A stretch of 9,564 nucleotides of DNA from CAKZKT01 sp034434235 (GCA_034434235.1 DAOTZV010000100.1:1-9564), one strand, 5' to 3'. Counted from the first letter of the stretch, positions 1 through 6,195 are shown. Notes: generated from the letters alone by a model not told the origin. Translations and numbers: made by a program.

Positions 1-1289
1 GGCACCCGCTGGCCCACCGTCCGATAGAACGCGTTGCGCTCGCGCCGCGTCGGCAGGTGGCACCGGGCCCACTCGCTCTGATAGCCCAGGCCCAACGCGC
101 GCTGCATGATCGTGTGGCCGTAGATGAAATAGGCGCCGTCCAGAAACGCCTGGCGCAACGGCGCCAGCTCCGGCGCGTCGAAGTCGTCCACCAGCTTGTT
201 GCCCGGCGCGTTCATCTCGGTGCCGACGTTGATCGGCAGATCGAGCCGCTGGGCCAGCTCGACGATCTCGTACAGCTTGCGCACCTTGAGCGCGCGCAGC
301 TCGGGATCGGCGATGTTCCAGTTGCGGTCGGGGATGATGTTGAGCGCGGCCGCGCCCTGGCCGATCAGCAGCTCCATCAGCTCCTCGATGGCCTGCTCGC
401 CGGCCGAGGTGCCGTCGAGCCAGGTGGCCGTGGGCAACGCGCCGCACGCGATGATGAAGCTGTGATACTCCTCGACCGTGGGGAAGGAGGCGGGGGTCGG
501 GACGACGTAGCCGACCCCGCCCTTTTTCATCAGCTTGCTGCGCACCAGGTTGGAGAATCTGGCGTAATCCCCGATCGTGGCGGCGACCTGCGCTTCGGGC
601 GTGTTCAACTTGTCGGCCCAGAAGGCCAACAGGGCGTGCGATGGCGCGGCTTCCGGGCCGTCGTTCATCATGGCGGCCGCCTTGCGGATGATCGCGACCA
701 GCATGTGGCGCTCGGTGGCATTGCCCGAAGGGGTCAGGGGAAGGACTTCGGCGTCATAGTCCACCACCACCGGGGCCAGATGCGCGTTGAGCCGCGCCAG
801 CATATCGCGGTTGCGGCGTTCGGCGCGGCCGCGCAGGCCGGCGAGCGTGGCGGCTGCTTCGCCCGCGGCCCTACCCGAAGTGAAGCCGATGCCCATGTGG
901 TAATAGACGCCCGGCTCGCCCGGCGAGTTGATCTCCCGCGCGGCGAACTGCGGGATGAAGACGCGCGTCTCGATGCCGGCGCTGCCGCGCACGCCGGCGA
1001 TCTCACAGGCGTCCAGGAACTCTTCGACCCCATCGAGCACGTCGAAATCCACGATGCCGATGGCCGCGAAGCCGCGCTTCTTCGCCAACCAGGCCAGGCC
1101 GGCCGGCGAATAGCCGTAGGCGTTGAAGGAAAAGAAGGTATGACAATGCATGTTGACGACAGGCTGCTCGGCCGCGATCTCGATCTGCCCGGCCTCGGCC
1201 AATGCGACCAGCTCGGCCAGCGCGGCCAGGCGCGCGGGGCGATCGAAGCTGTTGAGCGCCTGTTCGAGCGCAGCGATCTGGGGGTTAAT
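1..1289 (-). CDS. PHP-domain metal-dependent phosphoesterase-like protein, 3' end outside window, probable ATT start
   Basis: The reading frame is open from the start to the window edge (at least 429 residues). An N-terminal helical stretch of about 46 residues leads into a PHP motif I, VNMHCHTFFSFNAYGYSP, giving metal-binding His48 and His50. Asp81/Asp83 in GIVDFD and Glu107 in GIETRVF fit PHP motifs II and III. A later conserved-looking block, NVGTEMNAPG, lies near residue 370. PHP proteins are trinuclear-metal phosphoesterases or related hydrolases, probably cytoplasmic; the substrate is unknown. The frame has a TGA 18 nt upstream of the ATT (1305-1307), so no upstream start exists. Other candidates are CTG or TTG codons at residues 21-30 and ATG47, and ATG47 would begin right at the metal-binding motif. 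GGAGGAGG 6 nt before ATT favours ATT. It overlaps the M42 stop and is almost certainly co-transcribed with that gene. Confidence 0.85.
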   Translation of the reverse strand, partial: MNPQIAALEQALNSFDRPARLAALAELVALAEAGQIEIAAEQPVVNMHCHTFFSFNAYGYSPAGLAWLAKKRGFAAIGIVDFDVLDGVEEFLDACEIAGVRGSAGIETRVFIPQFAAREINSPGEPGVYYHMGIGFTSGRAAGEAAATLAGLRGRAERRNRDMLARLNAHLAPVVVDYDAEVLPLTPSGNATERHMLVAIIRKAAAMMNDGPEAAPSHALLAFWADKLNTPEAQVAATIGDYARFSNLVRSKLMKKGGVGYVVPTPASFPTVEEYHSFIIACGALPTATWLDGTSAGEQAIEELMELLIGQGAAALNIIPDRNWNIADPELRALKVRKLYEIVELAQRLDLPINVGTEMNAPGNKLVDDFDAPELAPLRQAFLDGAYFIYGHTIMQRALGLGYQSEWARCHLPTRRERNAFYRTVGQRV

Positions 1290-2349
1290 GTCCGTCCTCC
1301 TCCGTCACAAACTGGATCAGCGTCTTCGTCACGTTGTCGAACACCGAGAGCCGCGACACCTCGTAGCCGTGGCTGTTGTCGCGCACGTGGCCGAAGCAGC
1401 CGACGCGGCCGGCCGCGCCCGCGCCGTAGACCGCGCCCGCATCGCTGAAGGCCTGTTCGTAGACGACCGGCTGGAGCTCGGTGCCGGCGCGGCGCGCAGC
1501 CGCACACAGCGCGCGCACCAGGCCCTGGTCGTAATGCCCGCCCCGATCCTTCGTCCAGATGCCCGGCCGGCCGTCCAGCTGCAGGGGCGCACCCGGCGGG
1601 ATCGGACAGCCGTCAACGGCAATGAAGATGTCGGGCCGCTCGCGCTGCGCCAACACCTTGGCGCCGTGGCAACCGCCCTCTTCGTGAACGGTGAACCCGA
1701 CGATGGTGGGATGCCGCGGCTTGAGGCCGTTGCGCGCCAGCGCCTCCAACATCCGCAACAGCGCCACCACGCCCATCCGGTCGTCGAAGGTCCAGGCGGC
1801 CACCAGCGGATCGGCCGGGTCGCCGAAGAGCACGGGGCCGCGGCCGTCGCGCGTGGGCACGGCGACGACCCCCGGCCGGACGCCCGCGCGGGCCAATTGC
1901 CCGGCCGACAGGCCCGTCAAGATGCGCACGTCGGCCCAGGTGACCGCCTTGTCGCTCACGCTGCCGTGCGTCGAGCCCATGCACAGGATGCCGGTTACCG
2001 CTTCGACGTCGCCCAGGATCGTCACCGGCCGCTCGCCCAACTTCCAGGGATAGAGGCCGCCCGACCGATCCACGGCAAGCACGCCGTCGTCGCCGACCCG
2101 GGTCACGACCATGCCGATCTCGTCCATGTGCGCGGCAAAACAGGTGAGCGGGCCGTTCGGATCGCGGCCGGCCAGGCGCACCAGCACGTTGCCGGCGGCG
2201 TCGGTCTCGGGTGCATAGCCGTAGCTCTGGAGCTTGGCGCGGATCAGCCCGGCCATGGCTTCCTCCCGGCTGCTGGGCGATGGCACGGCGAGCAGCTCGG
2301 CGAAGAGCGCGAGCGCGGGGTGATCGTGGATGGTTGGATATGCGCTCAC
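1285..2349 (-). CDS. M42-family metallo-aminopeptidase (deblocking/glutamyl aminopeptidase or endoglucanase-like)
   Basis: The product is 354 residues, normal for peptidase family M42, which are co-catalytic dinuclear metal aminopeptidases that form large cytoplasmic assemblies and trim peptides. The expected ligands are visible: His74 and Asp76 in AHMDEIG, Asp189 in TFDDRMG, the catalytic/ligand pair Glu223-Glu224 in TVHEEGG, Asp246 in AVDGC, and His327 in DNSHGYE. The frame stays open upstream for another 66 codons, but that stretch is unlike any M42 N-terminus and crosses the promoter and a mobile element. The GTG at 2347-2349, with a purine-rich GAGAGGG upstream, is therefore the likely start. 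Its stop overlaps the start of the PHP gene. Many proteins annotated as endoglucanase or cellulase M belong to this family; a peptidase role is more likely. Substrate preference cannot be read from the sequence. Confidence 0.92.
   Translation of the reverse strand: MSAYPTIHDHPALALFAELLAVPSPSSREEAMAGLIRAKLQSYGYAPETDAAGNVLVRLAGRDPNGPLTCFAAHMDEIGMVVTRVGDDGVLAVDRSGGLYPWKLGERPVTILGDVEAVTGILCMGSTHGSVSDKAVTWADVRILTGLSAGQLARAGVRPGVVAVPTRDGRGPVLFGDPADPLVAAWTFDDRMGVVALLRMLEALARNGLKPRHPTIVGFTVHEEGGCHGAKVLAQRERPDIFIAVDGCPIPPGAPLQLDGRPGIWTKDRGGHYDQGLVRALCAAARRAGTELQPVVYEQAFSDAGAVYGAGAAGRVGCFGHVRDNSHGYEVSRLSVFDNVTKTLIQFVTEEDGH
1296..1303 (-). promoter_or_regulatory. Strong ribosome binding site that decides the ATT start of the PHP gene
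   Basis: On the minus strand GGAGGAGG lies inside the last codons of the M42 gene and ends 6 nt before ATT (1287-1289). That is ideal Shine-Dalgarno spacing. No ATG or GTG occurs at that distance. ATT is a known rare initiation codon (for example infC in Escherichia coli). Its use here is inferred from the spacing and from the closed frame upstream. Confidence 0.65.
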
Positions 2350-2392
2350 AGGTGGAGTCCCTCTCGCGGATACGATATGAACTTTGTGCCAT

Positions 2393-2421
2393 AGTTTAGC
2401 ATAGCTGACGCATGGCGTCAA
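2393..2421 (-). promoter_or_regulatory. Sigma70-type promoter of the M42-PHP unit
   Basis: On the minus strand TTGACG (2416-2421) and TAAACT (2393-2398) are separated by 17 bp, and a TGC just before the -10 makes it an extended -10. Transcription would start near 2386, about 37 nt before the GTG start of the aminopeptidase gene. Element quality and position agree well, but this is prediction only. Confidence 0.6.
2406..2420. promoter_or_regulatory. Perfect palindrome over the -35 and spacer, candidate operator
   Basis: TGACGCATGGCGTCA is a perfect 6-3-6 inverted repeat. It covers five bases of the -35 hexamer of the leftward promoter and part of the spacer. A dimeric regulator bound here would block RNA polymerase. 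No regulator gene is in the window, so the binding protein is unknown. It could also be chance, although a perfect 12-base match placed exactly on a promoter is suggestive. Confidence 0.4.
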
Positions 2422-2446
2422 AGCCGCCGGTAGGATCACAGCAATG

Positions 2447-2454
2447 CCAAATGT
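2447..2454. repeat. Left copy of 8-bp target site duplication
   Basis: CCAAATGT lies directly outside the left end of the MITE-like element. The same 8 bases occur at 2544-2551 directly outside the right end. The match reaches 9 bases if the next G is counted, but that G is also the first base of the left terminal repeat. Confidence 0.65.
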
Positions 2455-2543
2455 GTATCTTCTCAAAAAGGGGCCGCAGACCCCCTTTGAGCGAGCTTGC
2501 AGCCGGTCTGCGACCGGCGTCCCCCAGGTTGTTGAGAGGATAC
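2455..2543. mobile_element. 89-bp MITE-like non-autonomous element with terminal inverted repeats
   Basis: The left end GTATCTTCTCAA (2455-2466) and the reverse complement of the right end, GTATCCTCTCAA (2532-2543), match at 11 of 12 positions. Direct copies of CCAAATGT flank both ends. The interior has no ORF and is rich in secondary structure. CTCAAA/TTTGAG plus GGGG/CCCC form one hairpin (2462-2491). GCCGGTC/GACCGGC forms another (2502-2518). CGCAGACC (2475-2482) can instead pair with GGTCTGCG (2505-2512), so the whole element could fold into one long hairpin. Such structure is typical of miniature elements mobilised by a transposase elsewhere in the genome. An 8-bp duplication fits several IS families, and none can be named from these ends. 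It lies between the two divergent promoters. Confidence 0.65.
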
Positions 2544-2551
2544 CCAAATGT
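2544..2551. repeat. Right copy of 8-bp target site duplication
   Basis: CCAAATGT follows the right terminal repeat immediately and matches the copy at 2447-2454 exactly. Confidence 0.65.
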
Positions 2552-2587
2552 GAACCTGCCGGGAGTGGGGAGTCGTATGACCATGTG

Positions 2588-2596
2588 TGATATACT
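2588..2596 (+). promoter_or_regulatory. Extended -10 promoter candidate for the rightward operon
   Basis: TGATATACT is an extended -10 (TGN followed by TATACT). No recognisable -35 lies 16-18 bp upstream, which extended -10 promoters can tolerate. Transcription would begin near 2603, giving a leader of about 110 nt that starts with the hairpin at 2601-2622. It competes with the TATAAT at 2671 as the main start. Confidence 0.35.
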
Positions 2597-2600
2597 GAGG

Positions 2601-2622
2601 GTCCGACGATTCAGCGTCGGGC
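2601..2622. other. Short perfect hairpin in the leader of the rightward operon
   Basis: CCGACG (2603-2608) and CGTCGG (2615-2620) pair perfectly around the loop ATTCAG, and flanking G-U and G-C pairs could extend the stem to 8 bp. No T-run follows, so it is not an intrinsic terminator. It may be a 5'-end stabilising hairpin or a protein-binding inverted repeat; nothing in the sequence decides between these. Confidence 0.35.
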
Positions 2623-2670
2623 GGCTTGTAAACGGTGAGAAACACTACACACCTTTTGGCCGGCATCCGG

Positions 2671-2676
2671 TATAAT
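2671..2676 (+). promoter_or_regulatory. Consensus -10 box (TATAAT) upstream of the E1 alpha gene
   Basis: A perfect TATAAT stands 40 bp before the E1 alpha ATG in otherwise GC-rich DNA. Transcription from it would start near 2683 and leave a leader of about 33 nt holding the GGGGAG ribosome binding site (2704-2709). No good -35 hexamer is seen at 16-18 bp, so an activator or the upstream extended -10 may matter. Confidence 0.45.
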
Positions 2677-2715
2677 ACGAAACGAACTCCATCAACTTGA
2701 GCCGGGGAGCTGTTC

Positions 2716-3678
2716 ATGCCTTTGAGCCAACACGACCTTCTCCGCATGTACCGCACCATGCTCCTGATCCGCCGGTTCGAGGAGCGGGCGACGCAATTTT
2801 TCCTGAACGGCCAGATCCGCGGGTCGTTTCACCCCTGCATCGGCCAGGAGGCGACGGCCGTCGGCGCGTGCTTTGCCTTGCGCCGCGACGACTATATGAC
2901 CTGCACCTATCGCGGCCACGGCCAATCCATCGCCAAGGGGCTGGATCCGAAGGAGGCCATGGCCGAACTGCTCGGCCGGCGCACCGGCTGCAGCAAGGGC
3001 AAGGGCGGCTCGATGCACTATACCGACCCGCGCGTCGGCCTGCTGGGCGAGAACGCCATCGTCGGCGCCGGCGTGCCGATCGCGGCCGGCGCGGCGTTGA
3101 CCGCGCAGCTCGACAAGACCGATCGGGTCTCCCTCACGTTCTTCGGCGACGGCGCGATCAACCAGGGCGCCTTCCTGGAGACGCTCAACCTGGCCGTCAT
3201 CTGGCGACTGCCGATGATCTTCTTCTGCGAAAACAACCTCTACTCCGAAATGACGCCGATCCGGGCCATGGTGGGGTCCGAGCGCCTGCTCGAGCGCGCC
3301 GCGGGGTTCGGCATGCGCACGGCGCTCATCGCCGACGCGTACGACCCCATCGCCGTATACGAGACGACCCTGGCGGCCGTGGAGCGGGCGCGCGCCGGCG
3401 GCGGACCCACCTTCATCGAAGCGCTGACCTATCGCCTGGTGGGCCACATGATCGGCGACAACGAGCCGTATCGCTCCAAAGAGGAAGTGGCCGAGTGGCG
3501 CAAGCGCGATTCCACGGTGGTCTTTCCCCAACGGCTGGTGCGCGAGTTCGGCATCTCCCCGGCCGCAGTGGCCGCCGTCGAAGCCGAAGTCGCCGCCGAG
3601 ATCGAGGAGATCGTCCACTTCGCCGAGCAGAGCCCGTGGCCCGATCCGGGCGAAGCGGCGGAAGATGTGTTTGCTTGA
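2716..3678 (+). CDS. TPP-dependent 2-oxoacid (pyruvate/acetoin-type) dehydrogenase E1 component, alpha subunit
   Basis: The product is 320 residues, normal for the separate E1 alpha subunit of pyruvate, branched-chain 2-oxoacid or acetoin dehydrogenase complexes. The thiamine diphosphate/Mg motif is complete: GDG at 144-146, NQG at 149-151 and ENN at 172-174. TYRGHG (His68) and GKGGSMH (95-101) are also typical. With E1 beta it would form an alpha2beta2 enzyme that decarboxylates a 2-oxo acid and passes the acyl group to a lipoyl E2. The start ATG has GGGGAG 6 nt upstream. The partner beta gene is not adjacent as usual but one gene downstream, behind a lactonase-like gene. No E2 or E3 gene is visible. 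Which 2-oxo acid is used (pyruvate, acetoin, branched-chain or sugar-derived) cannot be decided from the sequence. Confidence 0.9.
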   Translation: MPLSQHDLLRMYRTMLLIRRFEERATQFFLNGQIRGSFHPCIGQEATAVGACFALRRDDYMTCTYRGHGQSIAKGLDPKEAMAELLGRRTGCSKGKGGSMHYTDPRVGLLGENAIVGAGVPIAAGAALTAQLDKTDRVSLTFFGDGAINQGAFLETLNLAVIWRLPMIFFCENNLYSEMTPIRAMVGSERLLERAAGFGMRTALIADAYDPIAVYETTLAAVERARAGGGPTFIEALTYRLVGHMIGDNEPYRSKEEVAEWRKRDSTVVFPQRLVREFGISPAAVAAVEAEVAAEIEEIVHFAEQSPWPDPGEAAEDVFA

Positions 3679-3720
3679 GCCTTCAAGGGATGCGTGAGCG
3701 ATCCATCGCGCACCGACTCC

Positions 3721-3759
3721 CGATTGCCGATCTGCCGATTTGCTGATTTACCGGTTTGC
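3721..3759. repeat. Degenerate octamer tandem array after the E1 alpha gene
   Basis: Five consecutive units read CGATTGC, CGATCTGC, CGATTTGC, TGATTTAC and CGGTTTGC, in the 95-bp gap between E1 alpha and the amidohydrolase. The array ends just before the GAGGAG ribosome binding site (3763-3768). The rest of the gap holds no ORF or terminator. The same kind of sequence, GCCGATCTGCC, recurs at 6195-6205. Confidence 0.6.
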
Positions 3760-3773
3760 CCTGAGGAGCTCCC

Positions 3774-4631
3774 ATGTCCCAACCGATCATTGACACTCAC
3801 CAACACGCCTGGGATCTCGACCGGGTGGCCTACCCCTGGTTGACCCCCGATTTCGGCCCGATCGCCCGCACCTACCTGCCCTCTGAGCTGGAGCCGCAGT
3901 TGGCGCTGGCCGGCGTCACCGCCACCGTGATGGTGCAGTCGGCCAACAGCTACGCCGATACCGAATACATGTTCGAGCAGGCCGAACAGTATCCCTGGAT
4001 CATCGGCGTGGTGGGATGGGTTCCCTTGCTCTATCCCGATGTGGCCGGCCGGGCGCTAGAGCGCTACGGCCGCAATCCGCTCTTCCGCGGGGTCCGCCAC
4101 CTGATCCACAACGAGGCCAACCCGAAGTGGTTGCTGCAGGAGCGCGTGATCGAAAGCCTGAAGCTCCTCGCGGAGCGTGGCCTGACCTTCGACGTGGTCG
4201 CGACGTTGCCGGAGCACATGGAATGCATCCCCGTCCTGGGCGAGAAGATACCGAACTTGAAGATGGTCATTGATCACCTGGGCCAGCCGCCCGTCCCAAC
4301 CAGGAAGCTGGGCCGCTGGGGCGACGACCTGAAGGCCGCGGCCGCCAATCCCAACGTCTACGCCAAGATCTCCGGTCTGGGCACGACGACCGGCAACTGG
4401 GAAGGGTGGACGGCCGAGGACATCAAGCCATACGTGCACTACGCACTCGAAACCTTCGGCGTCAATCGCTGCATGTGCGGCGGCGACTGGCCGGTCTCGG
4501 TGCTGGCGGGCGGCTATGTCAAGGCCTGGACCGCTTATCGCGCGATCCTGGGCGAACTCTCGGCCGCCGGGCAAGCGGCCGTGTTCAGCGGCACCGCGCA
4601 GACGTTCTACGGAGTGACTCTGCCGTCATGA
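3774..4631 (+). CDS. Amidohydrolase-2 family TIM-barrel hydrolase, L-fuconolactonase/sugar lactonase-like
   Basis: The 285-residue product fits the amidohydrolase-related family PF04909/COG3618, which includes L-fuconolactonase, L-rhamnono-lactonase and 2-pyrone-4,6-dicarboxylate lactonase. The metal/active-site HxH of strand 1 is seen in IDTHQHAW (His9, His11). Other expected residues are His109 in RGVRH, Asp167-His168 in VIDHLGQPP, and Asp238 in MCGGDWPV, the usual catalytic aspartate. The C-terminal FSGTAQTFYG is also typical. It probably opens a sugar lactone, or a related cyclic ester, in the cytoplasm. GAGGAG sits 5 nt before the ATG. Its TGA overlaps the ATG of E1 beta (ATGA), so the two are translationally coupled. 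Its position between the E1 alpha and beta genes ties it to the same pathway. The exact substrate is unknown. Confidence 0.85.
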   Translation: MSQPIIDTHQHAWDLDRVAYPWLTPDFGPIARTYLPSELEPQLALAGVTATVMVQSANSYADTEYMFEQAEQYPWIIGVVGWVPLLYPDVAGRALERYGRNPLFRGVRHLIHNEANPKWLLQERVIESLKLLAERGLTFDVVATLPEHMECIPVLGEKIPNLKMVIDHLGQPPVPTRKLGRWGDDLKAAAANPNVYAKISGLGTTTGNWEGWTAEDIKPYVHYALETFGVNRCMCGGDWPVSVLAGGYVKAWTAYRAILGELSAAGQAAVFSGTAQTFYGVTLPS

Positions 4632-5605
4632 CACGCGAACTGACCTACTCCCAAGCCCTGCGCGAGGCGCTGACCGAGGAAATGACGCGCGACCCGAACA
4701 TCATCCTGCTGGGCGAGGACATCGGCGTCTACGGCGGCGTGTTCAAAGTGACCGAGGGACTGCTGGCGAAGTTCGGCCCCGACCGCGTGCGCGAGACCCC
4801 CATCTCGGAGGCCGGCTTCGTGGGCATGGGCGTCGGCCTGGCGATGACGGGCAAGCGGCCGGTGTGCGAGCTGATGTTCATGGACTTCGCGTTCGTCGCC
4901 GCCGACCAGATCTTCAACCAGGCGGCCAAGATGCGCTACATGTCGGGCGGCCGGGTGAAGGTGCCGCTGTTGATCCGCACCCAACAAGGCGGCGGCCGCG
5001 GCAACGGCGCGCAACATTCGCAGAGCCTGGAGACCTTCTTCACCCACATCCCCGGCCTGAAAGTCGTGTTGCCGGCCACGCCCTACGACGCCAAAGGGCT
5101 GCTCAAGTCCGCGCTGCGCGAGGACAACCCGATCATCTTCATCGAACACAAGCTGCTCTACGCTACTAAGGGGCCGGTGCCGGAGGGGGAGTATCTGATT
5201 CCGCTCGGCAAGGCGGAGGTCAAGCGGCCGGGCAAGGACGTGACCCTCGTCTCCTACTCGCGCACCCTGCTCCATGCCCTGGAGGCCGCCGAAGAGGCCG
5301 CCGGCCTGGGCATCTCGACGGAGGTCATTGACCTGCGCTGTACCGTTCCGCTTGATCTGGATACGATCCTGGCCTCGGTGCGCAAGACCGGCCGGCTGGT
5401 CATCGCCCACGAGGCGCATCGGCGCCTGGGCGTCGGCGCGGAGATCGCGGCGCTGGTGCAAGAACACGCCTTCGATTACCTGGACGCGCCGATCATGCGC
5501 GTGGGCGCCATGGATGTGCCCATCCCGGCCTCCAAGCCGCTGGAAGATGCGGTGTTGCCGGGCAAGGCGCAGATCGTGGAGGCGATCAGGAGGATGGTGG
5601 CGTGA
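4628..5605 (+). CDS. TPP-dependent 2-oxoacid (pyruvate/acetoin-type) dehydrogenase E1 component, beta subunit
   Basis: The product is 325 residues, the standard length of a separate E1 beta subunit (transketolase pyrimidine domain followed by the C-terminal transketolase domain). LLGEDIGVYGGVFKVTEGL (28-46) is the usual N-terminal signature. Glu61 in PISEAGF matches the glutamate that activates the TPP aminopyrimidine. His130 in GAQHSQSLE matches the active-site histidine. The C-terminal region has VIDLRCTVPLD (233-243) and a typical VGAMDVPIP (292-300). The frame is open upstream inside the amidohydrolase gene, but homology starts at MTRELTY, so ATG 4628 is the start, with GGAGTGA 10 nt before it. 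It should pair with the E1 alpha product encoded two genes upstream. Its stop lies inside the first unit of a heptamer array. Confidence 0.92.
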   Translation: MTRELTYSQALREALTEEMTRDPNIILLGEDIGVYGGVFKVTEGLLAKFGPDRVRETPISEAGFVGMGVGLAMTGKRPVCELMFMDFAFVAADQIFNQAAKMRYMSGGRVKVPLLIRTQQGGGRGNGAQHSQSLETFFTHIPGLKVVLPATPYDAKGLLKSALREDNPIIFIEHKLLYATKGPVPEGEYLIPLGKAEVKRPGKDVTLVSYSRTLLHALEAAEEAAGLGISTEVIDLRCTVPLDLDTILASVRKTGRLVIAHEAHRRLGVGAEIAALVQEHAFDYLDAPIMRVGAMDVPIPASKPLEDAVLPGKAQIVEAIRRMVA

Positions 5606-5643
5606 GACGTGAGACGTGAAACGTAAAACGTAAAACGTAAAAC
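5602..5643. repeat. Heptamer tandem array GTRARAC x6 at the end of the E1 beta gene
   Basis: Six head-to-tail units run GTGAGAC, GTGAGAC, GTGAAAC, GTAAAAC, GTAAAAC and GTAAAAC. The TGA stop of E1 beta (5603-5605) is part of the first unit. A related array follows the short-chain dehydrogenase gene at 8270-8297. Arrays of this type resemble short low-complexity spacers seen in some environmental genomes; no function is known to me. Confidence 0.75.
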
Positions 5644-5682
5644 CTAAGATGCGTGAAGGGTCAGGAAGGAGGAGGTATGATG

Positions 5683-6195
5683 ATGTCCGCAGGGATCGAG
5701 GCGTTGCTCGGCGGCGTGTTGCTCGTTGCGGGGCGGCGGCTCTTCTGGCTCTTCGTGGCGGGGGTCGGGTTTGTCATGGGGCTGACGCTGGCCCCGCGCT
5801 GGCTGCCCAACCAGCCGGAAGGGGTCATCCTCGTCGCCGCGCTGATTTTCGGCCTGTTGGGCGCGCTGCTCGCCCAGTTTGCGCAGAAGGCGGCGATCAG
5901 CGTCGTGGGCTTTCTCGGCGGCGGCTGGCTGGCCGTTGGACTGCTGCGCGCGCTGATCGGTCCCGGCGGCAACCTGCAGTGGCTGGCTTTCATCGTCGGC
6001 GGGATCATCGGCGTCGTGCTGCTGGCCGTTCTGTTCGAGTGGGGCCTGGTGCTCCTCTCGGCGCTGGTCGGCGCCAACCTGCTGACGGACGCGTTGCCGC
6101 GGCTGCTGCCGGCGTTCGATGCACCGGTATTCGTGATCTTTCTCCTGCTGTTCGGCGTCGGCGTCCTGATCCAGGCGCGCGCGCTGTCCAGATAG
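5683..6195 (+). CDS. Small multi-pass membrane protein of unknown function
   Basis: The predicted 170-residue protein is almost entirely hydrophobic, rich in Leu, Val, Gly and Ala. About six membrane segments can be drawn near residues 5-37 (broken at Arg18-Arg19), 47-64, 70-92, 99-117, 119-135 and 147-163. The N-terminal pattern of a Leu/Gly helix, GRRLFWLFVAGVGF and a second helix is familiar from uncharacterised membrane proteins. No catalytic or transport motif is seen. Three consecutive ATG codons (5677, 5680, 5683) follow a very strong AAGGAGGAGG; spacing favours 5680 or 5683. A GTG at 5653 would place the ribosome binding site inside the gene. It shares the operon with enzymes that need substrate import, but a transporter role is not supported by the sequence. 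Confidence 0.75.
   Translation: MSAGIEALLGGVLLVAGRRLFWLFVAGVGFVMGLTLAPRWLPNQPEGVILVAALIFGLLGALLAQFAQKAAISVVGFLGGGWLAVGLLRALIGPGGNLQWLAFIVGGIIGVVLLAVLFEWGLVLLSALVGANLLTDALPRLLPAFDAPVFVIFLLLFGVGVLIQARALSR

Noticed and set aside
57..1448. Long plus-strand ORF opposite the PHP gene
   Set aside because: Arg/Gly/Asp-rich low-quality sequence without motifs; it mirrors the clear PHP reading frame and is a shadow caused by high GC.
2462..2518. Bidirectional intrinsic terminator made of the two GC-rich hairpins
   Set aside because: It lies between divergent genes where no transcript needs to end, and no T-run follows either stem; the hairpins belong to the inverted-repeat element.
2350..2547. N-terminal extension of the M42 gene by 66 codons to an ATG at 2547
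   Set aside because: It would cross the promoter, the palindrome and the MITE-like element, and does not resemble an M42 N-terminus; the GTG at 2349 gives the usual length.
2590..2715. TPP riboswitch ahead of the TPP-dependent E1 gene
   Set aside because: Only a CTGAGG is seen; the conserved THI-box sequences and stem arrangement are absent. E1 enzymes use TPP but are not usually controlled this way.
4406..4627. Upstream extension of the E1 beta frame inside the amidohydrolase gene
   Set aside because: E1 beta homology begins at MTRELTY (4628), with a ribosome binding site at 4611-4617; the extension is out-of-frame amidohydrolase sequence.
5602..5643. CRISPR array or replication iterons
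   Set aside because: Units of 7 bp repeat directly without spacers, and no cas, rep or origin features are nearby.
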